A stretch of DNA of 64,000 bases from Methylopila sp. M107 (GTDB lineage Bacteria > Pseudomonadota > Alphaproteobacteria > Rhizobiales > Methylopilaceae). The notes under the pieces are model-generated. The model had not been told where the DNA came from, ran no database searches, and saw only the letters and a list, made by a program, of their open reading frames with translations. A program made the translations under genes and the position numbers. The stretch lies in NCBI RefSeq assembly GCF_000384475.1, contig NZ_ARWB01000001.1:1468176-1532175 (forward strand), in the 5' to 3' direction. Below are positions 46,091-55,648 of this stretch, piece after piece (the first letter of the stretch is position 1; each line of letters begins with the position of its first letter).

Positions 46091-47263
46091 ATGAGCGCGG
46101 AGACATGCGACGTCGCGGTGGTCGGCGGCGGACCGGCGGGTCTGCTTACGGCGCTTCTGGTCGCCCGCACCGGCGCGGAGACCGCGCTCGTCGCCCCGGC
46201 GCCCCGCCCCGATGCGCGCACCACGGCGCTGCTCGACGGCTCGGTCGCGATCCTCAAGCAGGCGGGCGTCTGGGCGGCGCTCAAGCCCCACGCCGCGCCG
46301 TTGCGCTCGCTCCGGATCGTCGACGCCGGCAAGCGGCTGTTCCGGGCGCCGGAAGCGCTGTTCCACGCCGCCGAACTCGGGATCGAGGCGTTCGGCTGGA
46401 ACGTGCCGAACGCCGTCCTCACGCAGGTCCTCGCCGAAGCGCTCCGCGCCGAACGGTCCGCGCGCCTGATCGAGAGCGAAGCGACAGCCAGCCAGCCGGG
46501 CGAACAGGCGATCGAGATCGCCTTCGGGGACGGCCGTCTCTCCGCCCGCCTCGCCGTCGCGGCGGACGGCCGGAAATCGCTTCTGAGGGAAGCGGCCGGC
46601 ATCGGCTTCAAGTCCCGCCGCGCGCCGCAGGACGCGCTCGCCTTCGCCGCGACGCATGCGCGGGCGCATGACGACGTCTCGACCGAGCTTCACACCGCGG
46701 AAGGGCCGTTCACGTTCGTGCCGATGCCAGGCGGGCGGTCGAGCGTGGTTTGGGCGATGACGCCCGCCCATGCGGACGAGGCCCTCGCCCTCGACCGAGA
46801 CGCATTGTCGGCCGCCGCGACCGAGGCCAGCTTCCGCCTGCTGGGACGGCTCGACATCGACGGCGCGGTGGGGCGCTTTCCGATCGTCATCGGCGCTGCG
46901 ACGCGGTTTGCGGCGAACCGCACCATGCTGGTCGGAGAGGCCGGCCATGTCCTGCCGCCGATCGGAGCGCAGGGCCTCAATCTCGGCGTGCGCGACGCTG
47001 CGGCCGCAGCGCGGATCGTCTCGCGTTCGCGCGCGGAAGGCCGTGACCCCGGCGGCGACGCGGCGCTCGGGGCCTACGCCCGCGCCCGCGCGGCCGACGC
47101 CTGGACGCGCACCGCCGCGACCGACCTGCTCAACCGCTCGCTGCTGACGGATTTCCTGCCCGCCCACGCGGCGCGCGGTCTCGGCCTCGCCGCGATCGCG
47201 CGGATCGGCCCGCTGCGGCGGTTCGTGATGCGCGAGGGGCTGGTCGGCGGGCCGGGCTTCTGA
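46091..47263 (+). CDS. UbiH/UbiF-family FAD-dependent hydroxylase
   Basis: A 390-residue flavoprotein monooxygenase. The FAD-binding motif DVAVVGGGPAGLLTALLVA is at 7-25, the DG motif VAADGRKSLLREAAGI near 157, and the second FAD motif LVGEAGHVLPPIGAQGLNLGVRDA near 280-303, with Glu for the usual Asp of GDAAH. The latter is the UbiH/COQ6 signature of ubiquinone ring hydroxylases. The position hydroxylated is not predictable; alphaproteobacteria use several such enzymes (UbiH, UbiF, UbiL, UbiM). It converges on mfd with a 16-bp gap. Confidence 0.88.
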   Translation: MSAETCDVAVVGGGPAGLLTALLVARTGAETALVAPAPRPDARTTALLDGSVAILKQAGVWAALKPHAAPLRSLRIVDAGKRLFRAPEALFHAAELGIEAFGWNVPNAVLTQVLAEALRAERSARLIESEATASQPGEQAIEIAFGDGRLSARLAVAADGRKSLLREAAGIGFKSRRAPQDALAFAATHARAHDDVSTELHTAEGPFTFVPMPGGRSSVVWAMTPAHADEALALDRDALSAAATEASFRLLGRLDIDGAVGRFPIVIGAATRFAANRTMLVGEAGHVLPPIGAQGLNLGVRDAAAAARIVSRSRAEGRDPGGDAALGAYARARAADAWTRTAATDLLNRSLLTDFLPAHAARGLGLAAIARIGPLRRFVMREGLVGGPGF

Positions 47264-47279
47264 GCTGCGCTGAACTCGT

Positions 47280-50200
47280 TCAGGCGGCCTTCTTCGGCGT
47301 CTCGGCGATCCGCACGAGATCGCGCAGCAGCTTGGCGGCGCCCTTCAGCCGCGCATTGGTGGTCGCCCATTCGCGGCGGAACACGACCTTCATGTCGGGC
47401 CGCACCTTCGCGTTCGGCCCCTCTTCGCGGGCAATGTGCATGACGAGCCCTTCCGGGTTCGCGAAGGAATTGTCGCGGAACGACAGCACGACGCCCTTCG
47501 GTCCCGCGTCGATCTTCTCGACGTTGGCGCGGCGGCACAGCGCCTTGATGGCGGCGATCTCGAGCAGTTGGCCGACCTCCTTTGGCGTCGGCCCGAAGCG
47601 GTCGACGAGTTCGGCCGCGAAGCCGTCGAGCGTCTCGTCGTCGTCGATCTCGGCGAGCCGCCGGTAGAGCGAGAGGCGCACCGCGAGGTCCGCAACATAC
47701 TCCTCGGGGATCATGACGGGCGCGCCGAGCGTGATCTGCGGCGACCAGCGGTCGTCCACGACCTCCTCGCCGCCGTCCTTCAGCGCCTCGACGGCGTCGG
47801 CCAGCATCTGCTGGTAGAGCTCGTAGCCGACTTCCCGGATATGGCCCGACTGCTCCTCGCCGAGCAGGTTGCCGGCGCCGCGAATGTCGAGGTCGTGGCT
47901 CGCCAGCTGGAAGCCGGCGCCCAGACCCTCAAGCGACTGCAGAACCTTGAGCCGCCGCTCGGCGTTCACCGTGATGGTCTTGTTAGCCGGCACGGTGAAC
48001 AGCGCGTAGGCGCGCGTCTTGGCGCGCCCCACGCGGCCGCGGAGCTGGTAGAGCGCCGCGAGGCCGAACATGTCGGCGCGGTAGACGACGAGCGTGTTGG
48101 CGTTCGGGATGTCGAGCCCGCTCTCCACGATCGCGGTCGAGAGCAGCACGTCGAAGCGGCCCTCGTAGAAGTCGGTCATGACCTTTTCGAGCTCGGTCGC
48201 GGGCATCTGGCCATGCGCCACCGCGACCTTCACCTCTGGCACCTCGGAGGCGAGGAAGCGCTGAGCCTCCGCGATGTCCTCGATGCGCGGGCAGACAAAG
48301 AAGGACTGGCCCGAGCGGTAACGCTCGCGCAGCAGGGCCTCGCGAACGATCAGCGGATCGAACGGCGCGACGAAGCTGCGCACCGCGAGGCGGTCGACCG
48401 GCGGCGTCGCGATCATCGAAAGCTCGCGCACGCCCGTCATGGCGAGCTGCAGCGTGCGCGGGATCGGCGTCGCGGAGAGCGTCAGCACATGGACTTCAGC
48501 GCGGAGCGACTTCAGCCGCTCCTTGTGGCCGACGCCGAAATGCTGCTCCTCATCGACGATCACGAGGCCGAGGTCGCGGAACTCCACCGACTTGCTGAGC
48601 AGCGCATGCGTGCCGACCACGATGTCGACGTCGCCGGAGGCCAGACCCTTCTTGGTCTCGTTGATCTCCTTCGTCGTAACGAAGCGCGAGGCGTGGCCGA
48701 CCTTGAGCGGCAGGCCGCGGAAGCGCTCCGCAAAGGTCTTGAAGTGCTGGCGCGAGAGCAGCGTGGTCGGCACCACGACCGCCACCTGCCGTCCGCTCAT
48801 CGCGGTGACGAAGGCCGCGCGCAGCGCCACTTCCGTCTTGCCGAAGCCGACGTCGCCGCAGACGAGCCGGTCCATCGGGCGGCCCGCGGCGAGGTCGTCG
48901 AGCACGGCGTCGATCGCTGCCTGCTGGTCCTCCGTCTCGTCGAAGGCGAAGCGCGCCGCGAACTCGTCGTAGAGCCCTTCCGGCGGAACGCTGCGCGGCG
49001 CCTCCTTGGTCATGCGCGCGGCCGCGATCTTGATCAGCTCGCCCGCCATCTCGCGAATACGGTTCTTGAGCTTGGCCTTGCGGCCCTGCCAGCCGACGCC
49101 GCCGAGCTTGTCGAGCTGGGCCTCGGTGTCCTCCGAGCCGTAGCGCGACAGCAGCTCGATGTTCTCGACGGGCAGGAACAGCTTGTCGTTGTTGGCGTAG
49201 TGCAGCTCCACGCAGTCATGCGGCGCGCCGGCGGCGGTGATCGTCTTCAGGCCGACGAACCGGCCGATGCCGTGGTCGACATGGACAACGAGGTCTCCCA
49301 CCGCGAGGCCGGCCGCCTCGGTGAGGTAATCCTGCGCGCGGCGCTTCTTCTTCGGGCCGCGGGCGAGACGGTCGCCCAGAATGTCCTGCTCGGCCACGAC
49401 CGTGACGTCGTCGGTCTCGAACCCCTGTTCGATCCCGAACACGGCGAGCGCAACCGCATCCTTCGGCAGCGCCATGGCCTCGCCCCAGCGGGCGACAGGC
49501 CGCGTCGCTTGCAGGCCGTGATCGCCCAGCACCGTGCCCAGCCGCTCGCGCGCGCCCTCCGACCAGGCCGCGACCACGACGCGCTTGCCGTCTGCCCGCA
49601 ACGCCTTGATGTGCAGGACCACGGCGTCAAAGACATTGGCGTTCTCGTCCGCCCGTTCGGCCGCGAAGCTGCGGCCCGCGCGGGCGCGGGCGTCGAGCAC
49701 CCGCCCGCCCTGCCCCGCCGGCAGCGCGAACGGCGTCAGGCGGATCGGCGCCGCGGTTACGAGCCGCTCGCTCCATTCCTTCGGTGACAGATAGAGCGCG
49801 TCGGCCGGCAGCGGCTTGTAGGCCGCGCCGGACTTATCGTGTTTCAGGGCTTCCGCGCGGGCGTCGTGATAGTCGGAGATATGGGCGAGCCGCTCGCCGG
49901 CCGCGTCCTCGACCAGCGGATCGAGCACGAAGCGCGCCTCGGGCAGGTGGTCGAACAGCGTCGCGAGGCTTTCGTGGAACAGCGGCAGCCAGTGCTCCAT
50001 GCCGGGATAACGCCTGCCCTCGCTGACCGCGGCGTAGAGCTGGTCGTCGCGGCCCGGCGCCCCGAAGGTCGCGGCGTAGGACTGGCGGAAGCGCCGGATC
50101 GTCTCCGAGGTCAGCTGGACCTCCGACATCGGCACAAGGTCGAGCGCCCGGAGCTGGCCGGTGGAGCGCTGCGTCTCGGGATCGAAGGGGCGGATCGTCT

Positions 50201-50792
50201 CCAGCTGGTCGCCGAAGAAGTCGAGCCGGATCGGTTCGGCATGGCCGGCGGGAAACAGGTCCACGATGCCGCCGCGCACGGCGTATTCGCCATAGTCCCG
50301 CACGGTCGAGGCGCGCATGAAGCCGTTGACCTCGAGCCATTCGGTCAGCGCCTTGATGTCCACGATGTTGCCCGGCGCGGCCGAAAAGCTCTGGCGCGCG
50401 ACGGTCTCGGGCGTCGCGATCCGCTGGAGCGCGGCGCTCGTCGTCGTCAGCACGACGCGCGGCTTGTCGCCGCCGCGCGTGGCGGCGATGCGGGCGAGCG
50501 TGGTGGTGCGGGCCGCGACGATCGCGGCGTTGGGCGAAACGCGGTCATAGGGCTGGCAGTCCCAGCTCGGAAAGGTCAGCGCCTCGACGTCCGGCGCGAC
50601 GAAGGCGAGCGCCCGCTCCATCGCGGCCATGCGCGCGCCGTCGCGCGCCAGGAAGACGACGCCGGCGGAATCATAGGCCTTGCCGACGAGCGCGCGCGCG
50701 AGATCGGCGACGATCAGCGCGTCGAAGCCGTCGGGCACGTTGGAGATCGTCGCAGGCGCGCGGTCGAGGAGGGCTGAGAGTTTCAGGGTCAT
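47280..50792 (-). CDS. mfd: Transcription-repair coupling factor
   Basis: An 1170-residue Mfd that releases stalled RNA polymerase and recruits UvrA. The UvrB-like N-terminal module (about 1-330) has FPSWDCQPYDRVSPNA. The RNA-polymerase-interaction domain lies near 500-560 (LVVHVDHGIGRFVGLKTI). The helicase has Walker A GDVGFGKTE with K652 and the DEEQHFG box, followed by LSATPIPRTLQLA and QLRGRVGRAKTRAYA. The TRCF C-terminal domain ends at about 1150. ATG 50792 gives the standard N-terminus (MTLKLSALLDRAP). It follows sdhE on the same strand, as in many Hyphomicrobiales. Confidence 0.97.
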   Translation of the reverse strand: MTLKLSALLDRAPATISNVPDGFDALIVADLARALVGKAYDSAGVVFLARDGARMAAMERALAFVAPDVEALTFPSWDCQPYDRVSPNAAIVAARTTTLARIAATRGGDKPRVVLTTTSAALQRIATPETVARQSFSAAPGNIVDIKALTEWLEVNGFMRASTVRDYGEYAVRGGIVDLFPAGHAEPIRLDFFGDQLETIRPFDPETQRSTGQLRALDLVPMSEVQLTSETIRRFRQSYAATFGAPGRDDQLYAAVSEGRRYPGMEHWLPLFHESLATLFDHLPEARFVLDPLVEDAAGERLAHISDYHDARAEALKHDKSGAAYKPLPADALYLSPKEWSERLVTAAPIRLTPFALPAGQGGRVLDARARAGRSFAAERADENANVFDAVVLHIKALRADGKRVVVAAWSEGARERLGTVLGDHGLQATRPVARWGEAMALPKDAVALAVFGIEQGFETDDVTVVAEQDILGDRLARGPKKKRRAQDYLTEAAGLAVGDLVVHVDHGIGRFVGLKTITAAGAPHDCVELHYANNDKLFLPVENIELLSRYGSEDTEAQLDKLGGVGWQGRKAKLKNRIREMAGELIKIAAARMTKEAPRSVPPEGLYDEFAARFAFDETEDQQAAIDAVLDDLAAGRPMDRLVCGDVGFGKTEVALRAAFVTAMSGRQVAVVVPTTLLSRQHFKTFAERFRGLPLKVGHASRFVTTKEINETKKGLASGDVDIVVGTHALLSKSVEFRDLGLVIVDEEQHFGVGHKERLKSLRAEVHVLTLSATPIPRTLQLAMTGVRELSMIATPPVDRLAVRSFVAPFDPLIVREALLRERYRSGQSFFVCPRIEDIAEAQRFLASEVPEVKVAVAHGQMPATELEKVMTDFYEGRFDVLLSTAIVESGLDIPNANTLVVYRADMFGLAALYQLRGRVGRAKTRAYALFTVPANKTITVNAERRLKVLQSLEGLGAGFQLASHDLDIRGAGNLLGEEQSGHIREVGYELYQQMLADAVEALKDGGEEVVDDRWSPQITLGAPVMIPEEYVADLAVRLSLYRRLAEIDDDETLDGFAAELVDRFGPTPKEVGQLLEIAAIKALCRRANVEKIDAGPKGVVLSFRDNSFANPEGLVMHIAREEGPNAKVRPDMKVVFRREWATTNARLKGAAKLLRDLVRIAETPKKAA

Positions 50793-50829
50793 CTGGTCTT
50801 CAGTCTTGCATCGGGACCGCCGCGCTGAT

Positions 50830-50850
50830 GTCCCGGCTGTGAGCCGGGAC
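50830..50850. repeat. Perfect hairpin between sdhE and mfd
   Basis: GTCCCGGCT and AGCCGGGAC form a perfect 9-bp stem with a 3-nt loop in the 159-bp gap between sdhE and mfd. No T-tract follows on either strand. It is probably half of a REP-like element; the flanking motif CCCATAAACGC is followed by less regular G/C-rich sequence. Confidence 0.55.
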
Positions 50851-50951
50851 CCATAAACGCGACGCGTCGCGAATGAAACGCCGAAGCCGCTCCACGTCTT
50901 GCGATGGTTATGCATCCGGGGCCCGGCTGGAGGCAGGGACGAGCGCGGCGA

Positions 50952-51254
50952 CTACCCGATATGCTCCGTTGTTGGGAAGGCCTCGTGGAACGCCTTCAGC
51001 CGGCGGAAAACCTCTGTATCGAACTCCGCCGGCGTGTCGGCCTTGCCGGCGATCCAGTCGAACAGATCGCGGTCCAGTTCCTCGATCAGCGCCTCGAAGT
51101 CGGCGAACTCGGCCGGCGTGAAGCGCTCGATCTCTGCGTTGGCGAAACGCCCGAGCAGCAGATCCATCTCGCGCGTGCCCCGCCGCCAGGAGCGGTAAAG
51201 CGCGCGGCGGCGTTCGGGATCGAGCCCCTCGCCCGTTCGGGTGGTTCCGGTCAT
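50952..51254 (-). CDS. sdhE: FAD assembly factor SdhE
   Basis: A 100-residue SdhE/SDH5 protein (DUF339) that helps insert covalent FAD into the succinate dehydrogenase flavoprotein. The essential motif RSWRRGTREMDLLLGRFA (the Arg-Gly-x-x-Glu core) is at about 21-38, followed by LDRDLFDWIAGKADTP, as expected. It is upstream of mfd on the same strand and divergent from recG. Confidence 0.95.
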   Translation of the reverse strand: MTGTTRTGEGLDPERRRALYRSWRRGTREMDLLLGRFANAEIERFTPAEFADFEALIEELDRDLFDWIAGKADTPAEFDTEVFRRLKAFHEAFPTTEHIG

Positions 51255-51340
51255 GACGTCTTTGAAAGTGGTGTCGTGGCCACGTTCCTACCAGCGCCAG
51301 CCCACGGTGTCAGCCGAAGTCGAGCCGCGACGTCGACGCC

Positions 51341-51450
51341 CCCTTCTCCCGCGTGCGGGAGAAGGTAAGGATGAGGGGGCGTCCGAAAATGGCTAAGACC
51401 GGCGCGACAGCCCCTCACCCTTACCCTCTCCCGCCGTGCGGGAGAGGGGG
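51341..51450. repeat. Palindromic intergenic repeat, copy B
   Basis: The same element as copy A: CTTCTCCCgcgtgcGGGAGAAG at the left, an inner GATGAGGGGGCG arm, then CCCCTCACCCTTACC and CTCTCCCgccgtgcGGGAGAG at the right. It occupies the sdhE-recG divergent spacer and ends about 20 bp before the recG start, so recG expression must be driven from or across it. Confidence 0.8.
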
Positions 51451-51471
51451 CCGGAAGCGTCCCGTCCCTCC

Positions 51472-53571
51472 ATGCGCGACTCCCGTCTCGACCCGCTGTT
51501 CGCAGCCGCGACCTCCCTGCCCGGCGTCGGCCCCAAGGTCGCGAAGGCGCTCGCGCGCCTGCTGCCGGACGCGCCGGAGACCGGCCCGCGCGTCATCGAC
51601 GTCCTGACCCACGTGCCCACCGGCGCAATCGACCGGCGCGCGCGGCCGACGATTTCCGAGCTCGTGGCCGGCGAGGTGGCGACCGTCGAGGTCAAAGTCG
51701 AGCGCCATCAGCCGCCGCGCACGGCGCGCGCGCCCTACCGCGTGGTCGTGGCCGACCCGACCGGCGCTATGACGCTGGTGTTCTTCCGCGCCAACGCCCA
51801 GTTCATCGAAAAGCTGCTGCCGTTCGGCGAGACGCTCTGGGTGTCGGGCGTGCCGGAGCTGTTCGACGGCTCGTTCCAGATGGTCCATCCGGCGCATGTT
51901 CTCGACGCGGCGGGTCTCGCCAAGCTGCCGCCGGTCGAGCCGACCTATCCGCTGGTCGAGGGCATGACTCACGGCCTCGTGGCGCGGCTGACGCGCGGGG
52001 CGCTCGACCGGCTGCCGGAGCTGCCGGAATGGCAGGACGCCGCCTTTCTCGCCGCGCGCGACTTTCCGGGGTTCCGCTCCGCCTTCGAGGCCCTGCACCG
52101 CCCGCGCCGCCCGCAGGACGTCGAGGGCGACGGTCCGGCGCTGACCCGCCTCGCCTATGACGAGCTGCTCGCGAACCAGCTCGCGCTCAGCCTCGTCCGT
52201 GCGCAGATGCGTCGGGCCCGCGGGCGCGCCACGACGGGCGACGGACGCATCGCGCGAAAAATCCTCGCCGCCCTGCCCTTCGCGCTAACCGGCGCGCAGA
52301 CCCGCGCGCTGGAGGCGATCCGCGCGGATCTTGCAGCGGAAGCCCGCATGCTTCGTCTGCTGCAGGGCGACGTCGGATCGGGCAAGACGGTCGTGGCGCT
52401 GCTCGCCGCCGCCGCCGTCGTCGAGGCCGGCAGGCAGGCGGCGCTGATGGCGCCGACCGAAATCCTCGCCCGCCAGCATCTTGCGACGCTCGAATTGCTC
52501 GCGGCCGCCGCCGGCATGCGCGTCGCGCTGCTCACGGGGCGCGAAAAGGGCCGCGAGCGCGCCGTGCTGCTGGAGCGGCTCGAGGCCGGCGGGATCGACC
52601 TCTTGGTCGGCACCCATGCGCTGTTCCAGGACGAGGTGATCTTCCGCGACCTCGCGCTTGCGGTCGTCGACGAGCAGCACAAGTTCGGCGTCAAGCAGCG
52701 TCTGGCGCTGGCGCAAAAGGGCGCGGCGGTCGACGTGCTGGTCATGACCGCGACGCCGATCCCGCGCACGCTGGTGCTGACCGCCTTCGGCGACATGGAC
52801 CACTCCGCGCTCGACGAAAAACCGCCCGGCCGCCAGCCGATCGACACCCGCCTCGCAAGCCTCGACCGGCTCGACGAGATCATCGGAGCGATCGGCCGCG
52901 CCATGGAATCCGGCGCACGGGTCTACTGGGTCTGCCCGCTCGTCGAGCAGTCCGAAACGCTCGACGTCGCTGCCGCCGAGGATCGTTTCGGCGCGCTGTC
53001 GGAAGCGTTTCCCGGAAAGGTCGGGCTCGTCCACGGCCGCATGAAGGGTTTTGACAAGGACGCGGCGGTCGAGAGGTTCGTGACGGGCGAGACGCCCGTG
53101 CTGGTCGCGACGACCGTCATCGAGGTCGGGGTCAATGTGCCGGAAGCGACCGTCATGGTGATCGAGCACGCCGAGCGCTTCGGCCTCGCCCAGCTCCACC
53201 AGCTGCGCGGCCGCGTCGGGCGCGGCGCGGGGCGTTCGACCTGCCTGTTGCTCTGGAAGGGTCCGCTCGGGGAAACCGCAAAGGCCCGGCTCGAGACGCT
53301 GCGCGACACCGAGGACGGCTTCGTCATCGCCGAAAAGGACCTGGAGCTGCGCGGCGAAGGCGAGGTACTGGGCGCCCGTCAATCGGGCATGGCGGTGTTC
53401 CGGCTCGCCCGCATGGAGGTTCACGGCGAACTCGTCCGCGTCGCCCATGACGACGCCGCGCTGATCCTCGCCCGCGACCCGCACCTCACCGGCGAGCGCG
53501 GCCAGGCGCTCAGGCTGCTGCTCCACCTGTTCGAGCGCGACTCCGCGGTGCGGCTGCTGCGGGCGGGGTGA
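51472..53571 (+). CDS. recG: ATP-dependent DNA helicase RecG
   Basis: A 699-residue RecG that remodels stalled replication forks and Holliday junctions. The N-terminal wedge domain (OB-fold, about 50-160) is followed by the helicase core with Walker A QGDVGSGKT (K305), the VVDEQHKFGVKQR box, VMTATPIPRTL and LHQLRGRVGRGAG. ATG 51472 matches the usual start region (LDPLFAAATSLPGVGPKVAKAL). There is no SD-like site because repeat copy B ends immediately upstream. Confidence 0.96.
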   Translation: MRDSRLDPLFAAATSLPGVGPKVAKALARLLPDAPETGPRVIDVLTHVPTGAIDRRARPTISELVAGEVATVEVKVERHQPPRTARAPYRVVVADPTGAMTLVFFRANAQFIEKLLPFGETLWVSGVPELFDGSFQMVHPAHVLDAAGLAKLPPVEPTYPLVEGMTHGLVARLTRGALDRLPELPEWQDAAFLAARDFPGFRSAFEALHRPRRPQDVEGDGPALTRLAYDELLANQLALSLVRAQMRRARGRATTGDGRIARKILAALPFALTGAQTRALEAIRADLAAEARMLRLLQGDVGSGKTVVALLAAAAVVEAGRQAALMAPTEILARQHLATLELLAAAAGMRVALLTGREKGRERAVLLERLEAGGIDLLVGTHALFQDEVIFRDLALAVVDEQHKFGVKQRLALAQKGAAVDVLVMTATPIPRTLVLTAFGDMDHSALDEKPPGRQPIDTRLASLDRLDEIIGAIGRAMESGARVYWVCPLVEQSETLDVAAAEDRFGALSEAFPGKVGLVHGRMKGFDKDAAVERFVTGETPVLVATTVIEVGVNVPEATVMVIEHAERFGLAQLHQLRGRVGRGAGRSTCLLLWKGPLGETAKARLETLRDTEDGFVIAEKDLELRGEGEVLGARQSGMAVFRLARMEVHGELVRVAHDDAALILARDPHLTGERGQALRLLLHLFERDSAVRLLRAG

Positions 53572-53578
53572 GGTTTTG

Positions 53579-53715
53579 GCGTCATCCCGGACGCGCGGAG
53601 CGCGATCCGGGATCGCCTTCCGATCGACCCGCCTCGATCCGGTCGATAGCCCCGCTGCCCAACCTTATCCGCGGACGAGCCCGGCTCTGCGCTTCGCTTC
53701 GGCCGGGATGACGTC
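53579..53715. repeat. REP-like inverted repeat downstream of recG
   Basis: The ends GCGTCATCCCGG (53579-53590) and CCGGGATGACGTC (53703-53715) are inverted copies that flank internal hairpins (for example CGCGGAGCGCG near 53591). It lies between the convergent recG and the small-protein gene. It is a different sequence class from copies A-E and similar in design to the element at 62265. Confidence 0.7.
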
Positions 53716-53721
53716 TCGCGC

Positions 53722-53901
53722 CTAACGCCGCCAGCGGCAGGTCCAGCGCGCCAGATACCAGCCCGGATCGACCGTCACGGCCTCGTGGTTCTCCACGATC
53801 GCGCAACCGTTCATCGCGGAGGGCGAGCGCTGGTGGAAAATCCGGCACGAGCTCGGCTCAGCCTGGAGACAAATGGCGACAACGAGTTCGGCGACGCCCA
53901 T
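53722..53901 (-). CDS. Small Cys-containing protein (59 residues)
   Basis: A 59-residue frame starting MGVAELVVAICLQ and ending WYLARWTCRWRR, with four Cys residues spread through the chain and a Trp/Arg-rich C-terminus. GGGAG lies 8 bp before ATG 53901. The shape (hydrophobic start, DPGWYLARW-type ending) resembles small conserved hypothetical proteins of Hyphomicrobiales, but no named family was recognised. It is not simply a shadow: the opposite strand holds no gene here. Metal binding or export as a disulfide peptide is possible; neither is shown. Confidence 0.55.
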   Translation of the reverse strand: MGVAELVVAICLQAEPSSCRIFHQRSPSAMNGCAIVENHEAVTVDPGWYLARWTCRWRR

Positions 53902-54031
53902 GACATGCTCCCATTTACGACTTTCGTCGCAAATACTGAAGCAAGCGCCGCGCCATAGTACCCGCTATTCAGACATAACAGTCATGCAACCTGGCGAATG
54001 TCAGGAAAGCTGAATGATGTCGACCGCGACG

Positions 54032-54796
54032 TCACTGCGCCGCCGCGGGCTCGACGGGGCGCTTCGCCGGCGGCGCCGCCCGCTCCTCCGCCACGGGCTC
54101 CTCCGGCGGGGGGAGCGGCGTGAGTTCCGGCGGCTGGATGATGCCCATCGACATGATCAGCTTGAACGCCTCGTCGCTGGTCACGCCGATCTCTATCACC
54201 TTCGAGGCCTCGATCATCACGAGGTAGCCGGTCGTCGGGTTCGGCGTGCAGGGCACGAACAGGCAGACATGGTCCGGTCCGGGAAGCCCCGCCGCCAGCG
54301 CGCCGCGGGCGGGCTCGGTGATGAAGCAGATCGACCACATGCCCGGCCCCGGCCATTCGATCAGCCCGACCCGCCGGAAGCTGGTGCCGTCCTGCTTGAA
54401 CACGGTCTCGAAGATCTGCTTCACGCCCTTGTAGAGCGAGCGCACGATCGGCATCCGGTCGAGCACGCTCTCGCCGGACTGCACCACCGTGCGGCCGACG
54501 AGGTTCGTGGTCAGGAAGCCGAGGATCGTGAGGCCCAGCATCGCGGCCAGCACGCCAAGGCCGGGAACCGCGACCGGCAGGTAGCTGTTGGGGTTCCAGG
54601 CCGGCGGAATGATCGGCTTCACCCAGCCGTCGATCAGGTTGATCAGCCAGAGCGTCAGCCAGATCGTGATCGCGACCGGACCCGCCACCACGAGGCCGGT
54701 GAGGAAATAGTTGCGCAGCCGCGCCATGCCGCGCGGCTTCGGCGCCGGGACCGGTTCGCCAAGCTGTCCGAGCGGGTTCTGGAGAGGTTGCGTCAT
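54032..54796 (-). CDS. DUF502 membrane protein
   Basis: A 254-residue protein with two N-terminal transmembrane helices (about residues 25-50 and 80-105) and the DUF502 pattern: LRNYFLTGLVVAGPVAITIWLT, then SVLDRMPIVRSLYKGVKQIFETVF, and VPCTPNPTTGYLVMIEASKV. The Pro/Glu-rich tail is variable. The function is unknown; plant homologues (LCV/COV1) affect vascular patterning through membrane trafficking, which is not transferable. ATG 54796 is chosen because family similarity starts just after it. Confidence 0.9.
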   Translation of the reverse strand: MTQPLQNPLGQLGEPVPAPKPRGMARLRNYFLTGLVVAGPVAITIWLTLWLINLIDGWVKPIIPPAWNPNSYLPVAVPGLGVLAAMLGLTILGFLTTNLVGRTVVQSGESVLDRMPIVRSLYKGVKQIFETVFKQDGTSFRRVGLIEWPGPGMWSICFITEPARGALAAGLPGPDHVCLFVPCTPNPTTGYLVMIEASKVIEIGVTSDEAFKLIMSMGIIQPPELTPLPPPEEPVAEERAAPPAKRPVEPAAAQ

Positions 54797-54906
54797 CGCA
54801 TTCCGTGCTCGGGCCCGCGTGCGATGCAGCAACGAGCGCTGCGCCGCGCCATGATCCATAACACGCCGCGCACGCCCGCGGCGATGCGATAGGGAGTCGC
54901 CACACC

Positions 54907-55323
54907 GTGTTGCCACCCGAACCCGGCGATCGGAACGGCGAAGGCATCCCGCCCGCCTCCGGCGCGGCGCGGCTGGCGTGGCTCGCGGCCGGCTGCGCGC
55001 TGACGGCGCTCGGGATTCTCGGCCTGATCCTGCCGGTCATGCCGGGCACGATCTTCCTCATCCTCGCGGCCGGCTGCTTTGCGCGCGGTTCGCCACGGCT
55101 GGAGCGCTGGCTGCTGGAGCATCCGCGCCTCGGCCCCTCGGTGGTCGCCTGGCGGCGCGACCGCGCGATCCCGCTCAAGGGCAAGGTCGCGGCCTTCGCC
55201 GGCATGGCGTTCTCGGTCGGGCTCGTCAGCCTGTCCGGCGCGCCGCCGATCGCGATCGGCGCGACGATCGCGCTGGTCGCGGCCGGCGCGCTCTACGTCG
55301 GCACCCGCCCGACGCGGCGCTAG
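54907..55323 (+). CDS. DUF454 (YbaN-like) inner-membrane protein
   Basis: A 138-residue protein with three to four hydrophobic segments and the DUF454 signature [44 protein letters not shown], as in E. coli YbaN. The function is unknown. The start is GTG 54907 (TTG follows), with no better candidate. The stop overlaps the convergent gene by 4 bp. Confidence 0.88.
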   Translation: MLPPEPGDRNGEGIPPASGAARLAWLAAGCALTALGILGLILPVMPGTIFLILAAGCFARGSPRLERWLLEHPRLGPSVVAWRRDRAIPLKGKVAAFAGMAFSVGLVSLSGAPPIAIGATIALVAAGALYVGTRPTRR

Positions 55324-55568
55324 TCCCGGTAGCCGTCCGAGCAGACGCGCACCCTGCGGCCCGTGGGGTCGTAGGTCATGCGGCAGTTGTCCGGACCATC
55401 GGACGGTGGCCGGCGCCGCTCCGGACGGCGGCGATGGCGCCGCTTGTGGCTCACCTGCTCGATGTCGGCCTCGAGCGGCGAAGCCGAGGCTCTCGCGGCG
55501 AAGGTCGCGCCGATCGCGGCGCCTGCGGCTGCGAGCGCCGCTTGCAGGAATGCGCGTCGCTGCATCAC
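55320..55568 (-). CDS. Small Tat-exported protein of unknown function
   Basis: An 82-residue protein with a twin-arginine signal ([27 protein letters not shown]) and a mature part of about 52 residues. This is strongly basic ([14 protein letters not shown]) and ends in a two-Cys segment ([10 protein letters not shown], then VCSDGYRD). No family was recognised, but the Arg-rich run followed by a Cys pair is distinctive. The stop codons of this gene and the DUF454 gene share CTAG. Confidence 0.7.
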
Positions 55569-55648
55569 GGGGCTCCTCGGCTGCGGTCGGGCGTCCGCTC
55601 AACCGGACGTCGCCTTATTCAACCTCCCGTTCGCGCGCCGGTAAAGCC

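Noticed and set aside
47436-49787. Plus-strand open frame of 783 codons opposite mfd
   Set aside because: Antisense shadow of Mfd with no recognisable motif.
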